Assembly: GCA_021774795.1 (NCBI GenBank) | Contig: JAJFIR010000051.1 | Span: forward strand, 94,389 to 158,388 | Direction: 5' to 3' | Source: Emcibacteraceae bacterium | GTDB taxonomy: Bacteria; Pseudomonadota; Alphaproteobacteria; Sphingomonadales; Emcibacteraceae | DNA length: 64,000 bases | In this document: positions 27,845 through 36,608 of the stretch, piece after piece | How positions within the stretch are numbered: the stretch's first letter is position 1 | Layout: every line of letters starts with the position of its first letter | Program-made: the position numbers and the translations under genes | The notes under the pieces: model-generated | Databases searched by the model: none | The model's input: the letters and a program-made list of their open reading frames with translations, nothing else | Told to the model about the DNA's origin: nothing

Positions 27845-27868
27845 CCGCAGCATATTAATATGCTGCGG
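27845..27868. terminator. Bidirectional terminator candidate between merR-like gene and tcyP
   Basis: A perfect 24-base palindrome (arms CCGCAGCATATT and its complement) immediately after the merR-like stop codon and 15 bases before the convergent tcyP stop. The GC-rich outer stem with a TTAA loop can form from either strand; only short A/T stretches follow, so strength is uncertain. Confidence 0.6.
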
Positions 27869-27882
27869 TAATATGCCGTAAA

Positions 27883-29250
27883 TTATTCAGCCGGTTGCTC
27901 AACACCACTTGTTTCGGCTACTTTAATAAAACGGCTTGTAATTACGCCTGCTGTCATCGAGCCATTAACGTTAAGAGCCGTACGAGCCATGTCTATAAGT
28001 GGCTCGATAGAGATAAGTAAAGCCACGATCTCAACCGGCAATCCCATCGCCGGAAGAACAATAAGAGCAGCAAATGTTGCTCCGCCACCTACACCGGCAA
28101 CGCCAAATGAACTAATGGTCACAATCATAACCAGCGTCGCTAGGAATTGAAAATCAATTGCAATGCCGACAGTGGGCGCAACCATTACTGCAAGCATCGT
28201 CGGGTATATTCCAGCACAACCATTTTGACCAATCGTCGCACCAAAAGAGGCCGCTATATTGGCAATGGATTTAGGCACCCCAAGCTTTTGTGTCTGCGCT
28301 TCAACATTTAATGGAATACACGCCGCAGAACTTCTGGAAGTAAATGCGAATGCGAGCACCGGAAAAACACCGCTAAAGAATTTCTTTGGGTTAAATCCAG
28401 TAAGACTGAGCAATCCACCATGAACCATGAACATAATTGCAATCGCCACATAAGACGCAATAATAAATTTCCCAAGATTTAGAATATCCGCCAGGCTTGA
28501 ACTCGCCACCACTTTAGTCATTAATGCCATGACGCCGTATGGTGTAAAGGCCATAATCATCTTAACTAATCTCATGATAATTGCTTGCGCAACTTCAACA
28601 AAATGAAGAAACGATTTTTGATGTTCAGGGTTTTCTTTCATTGCCTGAAGTGCCGCCACACCAAACAAGATCGCAAATACCACGACAGAAATAATTGATA
28701 ATGGCCTTGCACCCGCAAGATCCGCGAAAATATTTCTAGGAATAAATGAAACAATCATGGACGCAACACTCAAGTCAGAAACAGTCCCCATTCTTCCTTC
28801 AAGCACGCTCGCCCTCGCCAATTCACGTGCGCCGCCAACTAATCCTTCCGCTGTTAATCCGAATATATCCGTAACGCCGATGGCAACCAGTGAAGATATC
28901 ATTGTAGTAAACACTAAAACCCCCACAACCATCCCCCCGATTTTACCGAGAGAGGCTACCTCATCAATGCGAACCACGGAAGCGATCATCGAAACCAATA
29001 TCAAAGGCATTATGATCATATATAGAAGTCTTATATAGCCATTGGCCACAACATTGGTCCATTCAAGCGTCCCGGCAATCGTTTCACTACCTGTGCCATA
29101 AAGGACCTGTAAAGCAAATCCAAAAATGACCCCGACGATTAGACCCATGAATACTTTTCTGGATAGCTTCACATCTTTAGTACTAAATTTTGCGAGCATT
29201 AATATAAGACCCGCGAATACAACTAAATTTAATATTACAATTAATGACAT
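27883..29250 (-). CDS. tcyP: L-cystine:proton/sodium symporter, TcyP type
   Basis: The 455-residue protein belongs to the dicarboxylate/amino-acid:cation symporter family. Its N-terminal half (VVFAGLILMLAK, GLIVGVIFGFALQVLYGTGS, NGYIRLLYMIIMPLI, VTDIFGLTAEGLV) closely follows the cystine importer TcyP (YdjN) rather than the C4-dicarboxylate carriers. The conserved re-entrant loop TSRSSAACIPLNVE and the NGCAGIYPTMLAV segment are present. AAGGGA lies 8 bases before the ATG. A terminator-like hairpin in the short leader suggests control by attenuation. Confidence 0.85.
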   Translation of the reverse strand: MSLIVILNLVVFAGLILMLAKFSTKDVKLSRKVFMGLIVGVIFGFALQVLYGTGSETIAGTLEWTNVVANGYIRLLYMIIMPLILVSMIASVVRIDEVASLGKIGGMVVGVLVFTTMISSLVAIGVTDIFGLTAEGLVGGARELARASVLEGRMGTVSDLSVASMIVSFIPRNIFADLAGARPLSIISVVVFAILFGVAALQAMKENPEHQKSFLHFVEVAQAIIMRLVKMIMAFTPYGVMALMTKVVASSSLADILNLGKFIIASYVAIAIMFMVHGGLLSLTGFNPKKFFSGVFPVLAFAFTSRSSAACIPLNVEAQTQKLGVPKSIANIAASFGATIGQNGCAGIYPTMLAVMVAPTVGIAIDFQFLATLVMIVTISSFGVAGVGGGATFAALIVLPAMGLPVEIVALLISIEPLIDMARTALNVNGSMTAGVITSRFIKVAETSGVEQPAE

Positions 29251-29268
29251 TATATTGTTCCCTTGTAC

Positions 29269-29293
29269 AAAAAGGCGTAGAATTTTCTACGCC
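29269..29293 (-). terminator. Hairpin with U-run in the tcyP leader, possible attenuator
   Basis: Read on the minus strand: GGCGTAGAA, two bases, TTCTACGCC, then TTTTT. Perfect 9-base arms plus a T-run make a textbook intrinsic terminator, yet it lies just 5 bases ahead of the tcyP ribosome site and in the same direction. No minus-strand gene lies upstream whose end it could serve. Confidence 0.65.
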
Positions 29294-29342
29294 ACTTACC
29301 CCTTGATGCTAATATTATAACCCTATCTCTATATAAAAATTT

Positions 29343-29372
29343 ATTCTAACCGATAGTGAAGTAATTAGTCAA
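29343..29372 (-). promoter_or_regulatory. Candidate promoter for tcyP
   Basis: On the minus strand TTGACT (29372-29367) and TAGAAT (29348-29343) are 18 bases apart, giving a leader of about 85 bases that includes the terminator-like hairpin. A separate TATAAT occurs closer to the gene, at about 29320, without a clear -35. Confidence 0.45.
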
Positions 29373-29664
29373 ATTAAAATATTGTTCTATTATTGCTATA
29401 TATTTAGTCAATGTTTCCATTTATTCAATATAAATAGAATATTTTTTCTCGCTATCGATTAAATTAAAATAATAATCCTACCGATGGCACTTGGCAGGAT
29501 CAAAATGGTCTAAATAGTCAAGAATCTCTGCAATTATTATAGTCATGTTATTATATGGTGAAACCTTTAGTACGATGCTTATATTGATTCTATACATTTA
29601 CCAATGCGACTTCGTAGGCTATATTTGTATCAATCAACAATAGGAAAACAAGATGGAGGAATTA

Positions 29665-31548
29665 ATGGGAAAATTGCTTGGCTTTATCACGTGCTTGTAT
29701 TTGACACTTATAGTGAATGCAGCATGGGCACAGGATTATTCGAAATATAGCGAAGAAGCACTCAAGGAAATACTTGATGATATTGCGGTTGTCGAACATA
29801 AAGTCCTTGTACCTATGCGCGACGGTATCGGTCTATCAACTGACATATATCGACCTAAGGATGCGAGCGGCCCTGTTCCATCTATTTTTGTTCGAACGCC
29901 ATATAATATGAATACATTAGGCGGCAATAGTTTACGCAACGCAGTAGAGGCCGTCAGCCGCGGCTACGCATATATTTTACAAAATGAACGTGGCCGTTAT
30001 TTTTCAGAAGGTAAATTTGAAATTCTTGGCTATCCCCGTACTGACGGGTTTGACGCATTGGACTGGATTTCTTCACAAGGATGGTCAAATAATAAAGTCG
30101 GCACCCTCGGCTGTTCATCCACAGCAGAATGGCAACATGGTCTGGCTGCTCAGAACCATCCCGCGCACGCCGCTATGGTCCCACAGGCATCCGGTGCGGG
30201 CATCGGACGCGTTGGTGAATTTTGGGAACACGGAAACTGGTATACCGGAGGAGTTGAACGAATATTATTCTTCATCTGGCTTTATGGTGTTGATAACCCG
30301 CTGCGAGCTCAAATACCGGAAGGCTTATCGCCCGAAATCCGCGCACATATAAGCCAATATAATGACCTAAGCACGAAAAAGCCTGTGGTTGACTGGGAAA
30401 AACAAATTCAACATCTTCCGGTTCAAGACCTTCTGACAAACTTGGGCGAGCCAGCGGGTACATTTGAAGAATTTGTTAAACGAACCCCCGCGTCAAAAGG
30501 CTGGTTTGAAGGTGGTCTTTATCATGATAACGAACCATGGGGCGTTCCGGCTTTATGGTTTAATTCTTGGTATGATGTATCTATAGGCCCCAATATGGCT
30601 CTATTTAATCATGTCCGTGAAAATGGCATGGATGCAGAAACCCGGGAAAACCAATATGTGGTAATGGCTCCAAATCCTCATTGTCAGTTTAACAGCCTTG
30701 GGCCCGATATGGTCGTTGGGGAGCGCGATATGGGCGATACTACGTTCGACGTAAATGGTATGATTTATGCGTGGTTTGACAAGTGGTTAAAAGGTGACGA
30801 GGACGCGTTTGATCCTGAAACACCTCATGTGCAGTATTTCACAATGGGAACCAACAAATGGCAAGGCGACGAACAATGGCCGCCAAAAGCCGCCGAAGCG
30901 GTTCGCATGTATTTACATTCTGGGGGCAATGCCAACAGCCTTTATGGTGACGGCAAGCTCAGCATGGACGCACCGACAATGGAAGGATCGGACAGTTATG
31001 ATTATGATCCGATGATCCCTGTCAAAACCATTGGTGGTGGCGATTGCTGCAACGGCGGACTGGTCATCGCGGGAGCACGTGATCAACGCTCTATAGAAGC
31101 ACGACAGGACGTCCTGGTTTACACAAGTGATCCACTCAACGAGCCAATAGAGGTGTCGGGGTTTGTTGATGCTGTCATTCATGTATCATCGGATGCAAAA
31201 GACACGGACTTCGCCGTTAAGCTTGTTGATGTTGCACCGGACGGGACCGCATACATCATTGACGATACAATTTTCCGCGCTCGTTACCGGGAAGGGTACG
31301 ATAAACAGGTACTGATGGAAGAGGGTGAGATTTATAAACTTGATTTTACGCCGATGACCACAAGCATCAATTTTCAAAAAGGTCACCGCATTAGAATAGA
31401 AGTCACGTCATCAAACTTTCCGAAGTTTGTACGTAATTTAAATACTGGCGGTAATAATTACGATGAAAAGGATGGCGTGGTTGCCCACAACACGGTCCAT
31501 CTTTCGCCGGAACATCCTTCTTATATTGTGATGCCTGTTGTGAAATAA
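29665..31548 (+). CDS. Exported CocE/NonD-family serine hydrolase (X-Pro dipeptidyl-peptidase fold)
   Basis: An about 627-residue alpha/beta hydrolase with a signal peptide ending AAWAQ, hence periplasmic or secreted. I chose ATG 29665 because GGAGGA stands 4 bases before it; ATG 29653 would put those bases inside the coding sequence. The nucleophile Ser is in LGCSSTAEWQ (the family's GxSxxG position), and the N-terminal domain has VPMRDGIGLSTDIYRP and NERGRYFSEG. The C-terminal jelly-roll (from about residue 420) has DVLVYTSDPLNEPIEVSGFVDA and HRIRIEVTSSNFP. The family includes cocaine esterase, glutaryl acylase and X-Pro peptidases; the actual substrate is unknown. Confidence 0.88.
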   Translation: MGKLLGFITCLYLTLIVNAAWAQDYSKYSEEALKEILDDIAVVEHKVLVPMRDGIGLSTDIYRPKDASGPVPSIFVRTPYNMNTLGGNSLRNAVEAVSRGYAYILQNERGRYFSEGKFEILGYPRTDGFDALDWISSQGWSNNKVGTLGCSSTAEWQHGLAAQNHPAHAAMVPQASGAGIGRVGEFWEHGNWYTGGVERILFFIWLYGVDNPLRAQIPEGLSPEIRAHISQYNDLSTKKPVVDWEKQIQHLPVQDLLTNLGEPAGTFEEFVKRTPASKGWFEGGLYHDNEPWGVPALWFNSWYDVSIGPNMALFNHVRENGMDAETRENQYVVMAPNPHCQFNSLGPDMVVGERDMGDTTFDVNGMIYAWFDKWLKGDEDAFDPETPHVQYFTMGTNKWQGDEQWPPKAAEAVRMYLHSGGNANSLYGDGKLSMDAPTMEGSDSYDYDPMIPVKTIGGGDCCNGGLVIAGARDQRSIEARQDVLVYTSDPLNEPIEVSGFVDAVIHVSSDAKDTDFAVKLVDVAPDGTAYIIDDTIFRARYREGYDKQVLMEEGEIYKLDFTPMTTSINFQKGHRIRIEVTSSNFPKFVRNLNTGGNNYDEKDGVVAHNTVHLSPEHPSYIVMPVVK

Positions 31549-31552
31549 GCTG

Positions 31553-31587
31553 TTAGGCCCGTCAGAATTAATTCATGATGGGCCTAA
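31553..31587. terminator. Bidirectional terminator between convergent genes
   Basis: Arms TTAGGCCCGTCA and TGATGGGCCTAA pair over 12 positions with one wobble, loop of 11 bases, followed by TTAATTTTC on the plus strand. It lies 4 bases after the hydrolase stop and serves the convergent DUF1579-like gene from the other side. Confidence 0.75.
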
Positions 31588-31609
31588 TTAATTTTCTCAC
31601 ATCAATATG

Positions 31610-32173
31610 TCATCGAGAAACTTGCCTGCTGGCCGTCATAATATATTTCTTAATCCAGCTTTTTCCATCATCAAATGAATAATAAACATGTTTGATGTAC
31701 CCGTCTTTGGTGATGTCTCGATCAATGGCCTTGATATCAAATTCCTCTTTTCCGCTATAGCCGCCAGGAATAATAGTTGTCATTTCATTATTTGAAAAAC
31801 TTGCCTCAAATTGATGCCAACGCTGGGCGTTCGCATTCAAAAACATTATCTGCCACTTTTTCTTATCGAAATTATAAGAACGAATATCTGTGGAGAAGAA
31901 ACCATCGTCGGTCGTAAATATGGTTTGGAAACTGCGGCCATCTGAATGATAAAAACCGTGAACAAACGCTTGATTAGGCAGTTTTCGAAATTGTCCGTCG
32001 TCATCGCTCATTTGCATATCTATGACCCATTTCCCCCTCATATATTGAAATTGACTGAGTTCCATATGCTCGGGACTAGCCGCTCCGAAAGATTGCCCAA
32101 TATCAGGCTCTGCGTGAACCGTCATCGAAAACATTAGCGCAATAATGATAAATACACTTTGCCAATAATACAT
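31610..32173 (-). CDS. Exported DUF1579-like protein
   Basis: A 187-residue protein with a signal peptide (about residues 1-21, VHAEP). The mature part looks like a small beta-barrel: MRGKWVIDMQM, GRSFQTIFTTDDGFFST, YNFDKKKWQIMFLNANAQRW and YYSFDDGKSWIKKY recall the DUF1579 family, whose members are all uncharacterised. Transcribed toward the CocE-type hydrolase from the opposite side; no shared operon. Confidence 0.6.
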   Translation of the reverse strand: MYYWQSVFIIIALMFSMTVHAEPDIGQSFGAASPEHMELSQFQYMRGKWVIDMQMSDDDGQFRKLPNQAFVHGFYHSDGRSFQTIFTTDDGFFSTDIRSYNFDKKKWQIMFLNANAQRWHQFEASFSNNEMTTIIPGGYSGKEEFDIKAIDRDITKDGYIKHVYYSFDDGKSWIKKYIMTASRQVSR

Positions 32174-32315
32174 TTTAAACTCCTAATTTTCTTCAACTTT
32201 ATTTCTCGGTCTACTGATTATAACTCTAGACAAACTGGAACGATCATAATAGTGTTTACTCAAAAAAACGGGTCTCAGGTTAATTTCTTCATTAATGTCG
32301 AGGCCTTTTATTATT

Positions 32316-33110
32316 ATGCATACTGATACCACAAAAGAGTTCGCCAAAACCGCCGTCCAAAAAATCAATTATTTTAGAACAAACCCTGTAGGTTTTTTTA
32401 TGTCAACAATGATGGCTGGCGCCTATGTCGGCATTGGCATTATTCTAATCTTGACCTTGGGGAATGAGGTAGCACTATCATCACAAAAGTTAATAATGGG
32501 TTGCTTTTTCGGCATAACCCTTACCTTAATCGTCTTCGCTGGTGCCGAATTATTTTCGGGGCACACCATGTATATGACTTTTGGCTACTTCTATAAGAAA
32601 GTTGATGCCGTCACAGTCATTAAAGATTGGATTATTTGTTGGTACGGCAATTTATTTGGCGCGTTCATGCTGGCTTCTCTTTTCGTGCTTGGTGGCGGCG
32701 GTGGGTGGATGGACGACCGCACTAGCCTCGTTCATACCCTTGCCTATACAAAAATGAATAGCAGTATCGTTGAACTTATTGCTCGCGCAATCATATGCAA
32801 CTGGCTTATCTGCCTCGCGATATGGATGACCTCCAAAACAAATAACGATACGGCGAAATGTATTTTAATATTCTGGTGTCTTTTTGCGTTTGTTGCCGCC
32901 GGCTTTGAGCATGGCATCGCAAATATGACCGTTTTTGCCATATCCCTTATGGGCAATCACCCGCATGGAGTTGATATGACGGGTATGCTTTATAATCTGG
33001 CCTGGGTTAGCATCGGCAATATAATTGGGGGCGCCGGTTTTATTGGGGTGGCTTATTTCTTAACTTCTAATCCGATCATTAAAGGCAAGCACCCCCTCAT
33101 CGAAGATTAA
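32316..33110 (+). CDS. nirC: Formate/nitrite transporter family channel, NirC type
   Basis: An about 264-residue inner-membrane channel of the FNT family with six membrane segments. The start TDTTKEF...NPVGFFMSTMMAGAYVGIGIILILTLGN matches NirC more than FocA, as do AELFSGHTMYMTFG and FEHGIANMTVFAISLMGNH, which carry the pore His. I chose ATG 32316 by this similarity; ATG 32295 is in frame but adds seven atypical residues. No nitrite reductase is nearby, so it may serve nitrite uptake or detoxification, or carry formate; the formate dehydrogenase genes are 20 kb away. Its stop overlaps the convergent PLP-enzyme stop by 4 bases. Confidence 0.82.
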   Translation: MHTDTTKEFAKTAVQKINYFRTNPVGFFMSTMMAGAYVGIGIILILTLGNEVALSSQKLIMGCFFGITLTLIVFAGAELFSGHTMYMTFGYFYKKVDAVTVIKDWIICWYGNLFGAFMLASLFVLGGGGGWMDDRTSLVHTLAYTKMNSSIVELIARAIICNWLICLAIWMTSKTNNDTAKCILIFWCLFAFVAAGFEHGIANMTVFAISLMGNHPHGVDMTGMLYNLAWVSIGNIIGGAGFIGVAYFLTSNPIIKGKHPLIED

Positions 33111-34333
33111 GCCCGACTCATCAAAATCTCATTTATTCGTTTTCCAACAATAATTTCCTGGCCTTCTGCCAATACCGTTGATGAAATATGAACCCGTCCA
33201 CCGGAAAATTTCAAAATTCGAATGCGTATGGAGGGTGTACCATTTTTTAGTTCTTCTATGAAATCATCAATGGATATATTTACTCTACTTTGATCCCACT
33301 CCAAATCCAGATACATTTCATTGACCATTCCTTCATCAATAATCACCGTTGACTTTAAGCTTGGCACGTCCGTCAACTGATCTGATATGCGGCCAAATAC
33401 TGCCCTCTTGCGCTTGAAATCTTCCGGTTCGTTAATTTGCAGTGCGGTTTCAAAAGCCACCATCATTCCAATATATTCTTCGGGTGCGACCTTCATGCCG
33501 CGGCCAATTGATCTTGAATTTGGTGAACTATTAGCCCGCGAATAGGCAACCATATCTTTTTTTCCTAAAAGCAGACCTGCGCTATAGGGTCCACGAATGC
33601 CCTTTCCACCTGAAAAGCCCACCAGATCAAACCCCAACTTGCACGCGTCTACAACATTACTGGCCGGAGGTGTCATCGTCGCTCCATCAAGAAATGTCGG
33701 TATGTCATGTTCCTTAGCAACCGTTAGAAACCGATCCATGGTTATATTATCTCCCGCTGGGTTATGGTTGGCCAGCAGCCAGAACATCATCGCTGTTTTA
33801 GGGCCTATTGCGTCTCTTAACTCATCTTCATCAGCAACTTCAACCAGCTTCGCACCCGCCGCTATCAACGCGCGGTCATAAGTATAACGGTGATTTTTTT
33901 GGATGATTACTTGATCTTTTAATCCCGCTGTGTCGGGAAGTTGTTCAATTTTATCCTTAGCCCCCATGGTCATGCAAGCCGCGGTTGCCAGAACCATCGC
34001 GGAAGTAGCCCCCGATGTAACCATGGCCGCGTCTGCTTCTGCCAATTCTGCGATACGTTTTCCCACCGCATCATGAAGATCATCAACCTTCGCTTTATTA
34101 TAGGTGCCGTAACGAATGGCTTCGGCCACTTCGGGGCGCATTCGCGCGCCACCAAAAGCGGAATAATTCCCCGCTGCGTTTATAAAAGGCGTCACGCCAA
34201 TTTCTTTAAAATAATCTCTCTTAAAAATAGTCGGCGCACTATAAATTTCTTGTGAGTTTGACGATAAGGGTGCTAGGAAACTAAGCGGGTATGCCGCTGA
34301 CGCTGCTTTTAAGAATTTCCTTCTTGAAGTCAT
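33107..34333 (-). CDS. SelA-fold PLP enzyme with twin-arginine leader (second gene of the pair)
   Basis: A 408-residue protein whose first nine residues include SRRKFLKA, a Tat motif, followed by a short hydrophobic region and a likely processing site near SSNSQ. The mature part belongs to the SelA/D-glucosaminate-6-phosphate ammonia-lyase-like PLP family: INAAGNYSAFGG, VTSGATSAMVLAT, and PLP lysine K244 in SGGKGIRGPYSAG. The substrate is unknown; known relatives are lyases acting on amino-sugar acids or seryl-tRNA. Two bases separate it from its upstream paralogue. If the leader is used, this is a folded PLP enzyme exported to the periplasm. Confidence 0.8.
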   Translation of the reverse strand: MTSRRKFLKAASAAYPLSFLAPLSSNSQEIYSAPTIFKRDYFKEIGVTPFINAAGNYSAFGGARMRPEVAEAIRYGTYNKAKVDDLHDAVGKRIAELAEADAAMVTSGATSAMVLATAACMTMGAKDKIEQLPDTAGLKDQVIIQKNHRYTYDRALIAAGAKLVEVADEDELRDAIGPKTAMMFWLLANHNPAGDNITMDRFLTVAKEHDIPTFLDGATMTPPASNVVDACKLGFDLVGFSGGKGIRGPYSAGLLLGKKDMVAYSRANSSPNSRSIGRGMKVAPEEYIGMMVAFETALQINEPEDFKRKRAVFGRISDQLTDVPSLKSTVIIDEGMVNEMYLDLEWDQSRVNISIDDFIEELKNGTPSIRIRILKFSGGRVHISSTVLAEGQEIIVGKRINEILMSRA

Positions 34334-34335
34334 TT

Positions 34336-35523
34336 TTATATCCCCGCTTTATTTTCGAGTAAAATTTCTTTCACCCTGTTCGCGACAGTTATCTCTTCAC
34401 CTTTTTTAAGCATATGAGCTGTCAAATGCAGTTCTCCAAATGATAAAAACATTGCTCTAAGCTCAATACAGGGATTACCATTTCGTAGCACAAGCTTCAA
34501 ATCGTCTTTGCTTATTTTATATTTATTCGGGTCCCAGTTTACATTAACAAAAGGTTCCATGCCTTGCTTATCATCTGTTTTTACTATCGCTGAAACACCA
34601 TCCAGCTGATTAATGGCTTTGGACATATAATTGACGAGCTTATAATAATGAACCATATCAGCACCTTCATCATGCTTTAGAGCTGTTTCTACGGCGACCA
34701 TCATGCCAAGATACTCTTCAGGGGCCACTTTCATTGCGCGTCCGACCGCTTCATGGTTTGGGGAACCGTTTGCTTTGGCTGCGAGGATCAGGTCCTTGCG
34801 GCCCAATAGCAATCCAGCACTATAAGGCCCCCTTAGTCCCTTACCGCCTGAGAAACAACATAAGTCAAACCCCATTTTTACTGTATCCAGTAAATATTGT
34901 ATTGGGGGCACCGTCGTCGCCGCATCACAAAGCGTTGGAATATTATATTCCTTGCCCACGTCAATCCATTTACTTGCGCTAATTTGCCCTTCCATCTTGC
35001 GCACATAAAACATCATCGCGGTCTTTGAACCGATGGCGTTTTTCAAATCATCTTCAGTTTCAACGAAAACAAGCTTAGTCCCCGGTACCCTTAAAGCGCG
35101 GTCATAAAGATATTGATGAGATTTCTGTAAAATGACCTCATCTTTAACATTTTCTGCGTTTGGAAGTGTAAGCAAAATATCTTCATCAAGACCAGACATG
35201 CAGCCTGCCGTTGCTAAAATAATTGCTGAAGTCGCTCCGGCGGACACCATCGCATATTCCGATCCGACGAGTTCCGCTATTCGTCTTCCCACCGCATCAT
35301 GTAAGTCTTCCATATCGGCTTTATTCTGCACAGCATAATCCATGGCCTCGATCACCTCCGGCCACATTTCTTCCCCGCCAAGCGAAGAGTAAGGCCCAAT
35401 GGCGTTTATAAATGGTTTTATACCAAGCTCCTTATGGTAATCGCGTGTAAAGGTAGGCAGTGGTGCCGATGCAGCCGTATTTCCAAATAAAACAGTTTTT
35501 AAAAAAGTGCGCCTATCTGACAT
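34336..35523 (-). CDS. SelA-fold PLP enzyme with twin-arginine leader (first gene of the pair)
   Basis: A 395-residue paralogue of the following gene. The N-terminus DRRTFLKT matches the Tat motif, with a short Ala-rich h-region and a likely cut near residue 22. The domain order is the same: INAIGPYSSLGG, VSAGATSAIILAT, and PLP lysine K228 in SGGKGLRGPYSAG. The two proteins share long identical motifs in the core but differ in their C-terminal third, which suggests a duplication with separate substrates or a heterodimer. It is divergent, with a 67-base gap to the next open frame, from an unknown lipoprotein gene. Confidence 0.8.
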   Translation of the reverse strand: MSDRRTFLKTVLFGNTAASAPLPTFTRDYHKELGIKPFINAIGPYSSLGGEEMWPEVIEAMDYAVQNKADMEDLHDAVGRRIAELVGSEYAMVSAGATSAIILATAGCMSGLDEDILLTLPNAENVKDEVILQKSHQYLYDRALRVPGTKLVFVETEDDLKNAIGSKTAMMFYVRKMEGQISASKWIDVGKEYNIPTLCDAATTVPPIQYLLDTVKMGFDLCCFSGGKGLRGPYSAGLLLGRKDLILAAKANGSPNHEAVGRAMKVAPEEYLGMMVAVETALKHDEGADMVHYYKLVNYMSKAINQLDGVSAIVKTDDKQGMEPFVNVNWDPNKYKISKDDLKLVLRNGNPCIELRAMFLSFGELHLTAHMLKKGEEITVANRVKEILLENKAGI

Positions 35524-35683
35524 TACTCACCTCCATAAATGGAAAAATCTTGCTATTTTTGTTGTTATTATTGTAACGACTATAGAGTAATTGATAAAAA
35601 ATTCAAATAGCCACATAATCAATCTGTCTCTCTTGGATATTATTTGCTATGATCCGATCGCAAAAAAGTTTGAGAGCGTTTTC

Positions 35684-36580
35684 ATGAACAAATCTATCTT
35701 AAAAATAGGTTATTTAGTGGCTATAACAGCATTGCCTTCCTGCGCCCCTGCGTCCGACGAAAATATGGCGCAAGATCAAAACAATATTAGCTTCTTTGTT
35801 ATGGTGAAATCATCCAATTATTCTCAAGATGCGGATGAAAAGCTCACATTTCTAAACAATCACATGTTTTCTGAAATATTCACACCTAACGGTGCTGAAC
35901 TTAAAAGCGCGACGTTGACCCGTCATGATGATCCCGCTAATCCAATGACTTATTTCAGACGCGACGGTACTTACTATGTGGAAGGTGGCCATTTTGATAG
36001 CGTAGAGAAACTTGATGCTGCCTTTCCAAATGGCGATTTTACCTTCGATATTGAACTACAGGACAGAGCCATCAGCACCACGATGAATTTATCAGGACCG
36101 GGCGGCAACACGGATATCCCTGAGCCAATTACCATCACCTATTATCAAAACGACATTAAAGTATCTCCCACAGCCATCGACCCGTCACAAAAATTAACTG
36201 TCCGTTGGAGTGACTATTCAAATGGACACAATGATCCAAAAGGAATAGTTGATGATATGATTTTTGTTGTTATGGCTGATTGTTACGGTGAAAGAATAAT
36301 TCATACCGGCCTACCATTTGAAGGTGAATATACAAAATTTGACGAAACAGAAATAAGCGTTGAAGGTGAATTTCTTAAAACAGGTCATCCATATTCGATA
36401 TTTGTTGAATTCCCCCACGTAGTCGACAGCGGCATCACCAATGGTGTGCCGGGATTTACATCCTATGCCACCGCGACATATATGGAAGTTTTTACTTCCG
36501 GTCCTGACACTTCCACCGCATGTCCGGTCGATAAAGTTCCAATGGATACAGGTCAAACGGACCGCATGGATATAGAGTAG
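35684..36580 (+). CDS. Putative lipoprotein of unknown function
   Basis: I place the start at ATG 35684, where GAGAG lies 7 bases upstream and the product begins with a signal sequence ending ALPSC, a lipobox-like site with Cys at about residue 20. An earlier in-frame ATG at 35591 would add 31 residues in front and hide the signal. The mature 280 residues are beta-rich and acidic with two further Cys far apart (ADCYG and TACPVD) that may pair. No family recognised. It is 28 bases upstream of the amino-sugar operon and may be its first gene. Confidence 0.65.
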   Translation: MNKSILKIGYLVAITALPSCAPASDENMAQDQNNISFFVMVKSSNYSQDADEKLTFLNNHMFSEIFTPNGAELKSATLTRHDDPANPMTYFRRDGTYYVEGGHFDSVEKLDAAFPNGDFTFDIELQDRAISTTMNLSGPGGNTDIPEPITITYYQNDIKVSPTAIDPSQKLTVRWSDYSNGHNDPKGIVDDMIFVVMADCYGERIIHTGLPFEGEYTKFDETEISVEGEFLKTGHPYSIFVEFPHVVDSGITNGVPGFTSYATATYMEVFTSGPDTSTACPVDKVPMDTGQTDRMDIE

Positions 36581-36608
36581 GCTTTGAGCATTATATACGG
36601 GGAAAATT

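Larger units (their letters stand above)
29251..29652. other. Intergenic region between tcyP and the CocE-type hydrolase
   Basis: A 402-base AT-rich divergent gap. On the minus strand it holds a promoter-like pair and a hairpin with a U-run in the tcyP leader. Four copies of TAGTCA occur at about 29366, 29405, 29515 and 29540. A further imperfect inverted repeat (ATCCTACC...GGCAGGAT) lies at about 29476-29501. No ORF of convincing length, tRNA or known riboswitch was seen. Confidence 0.5.
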
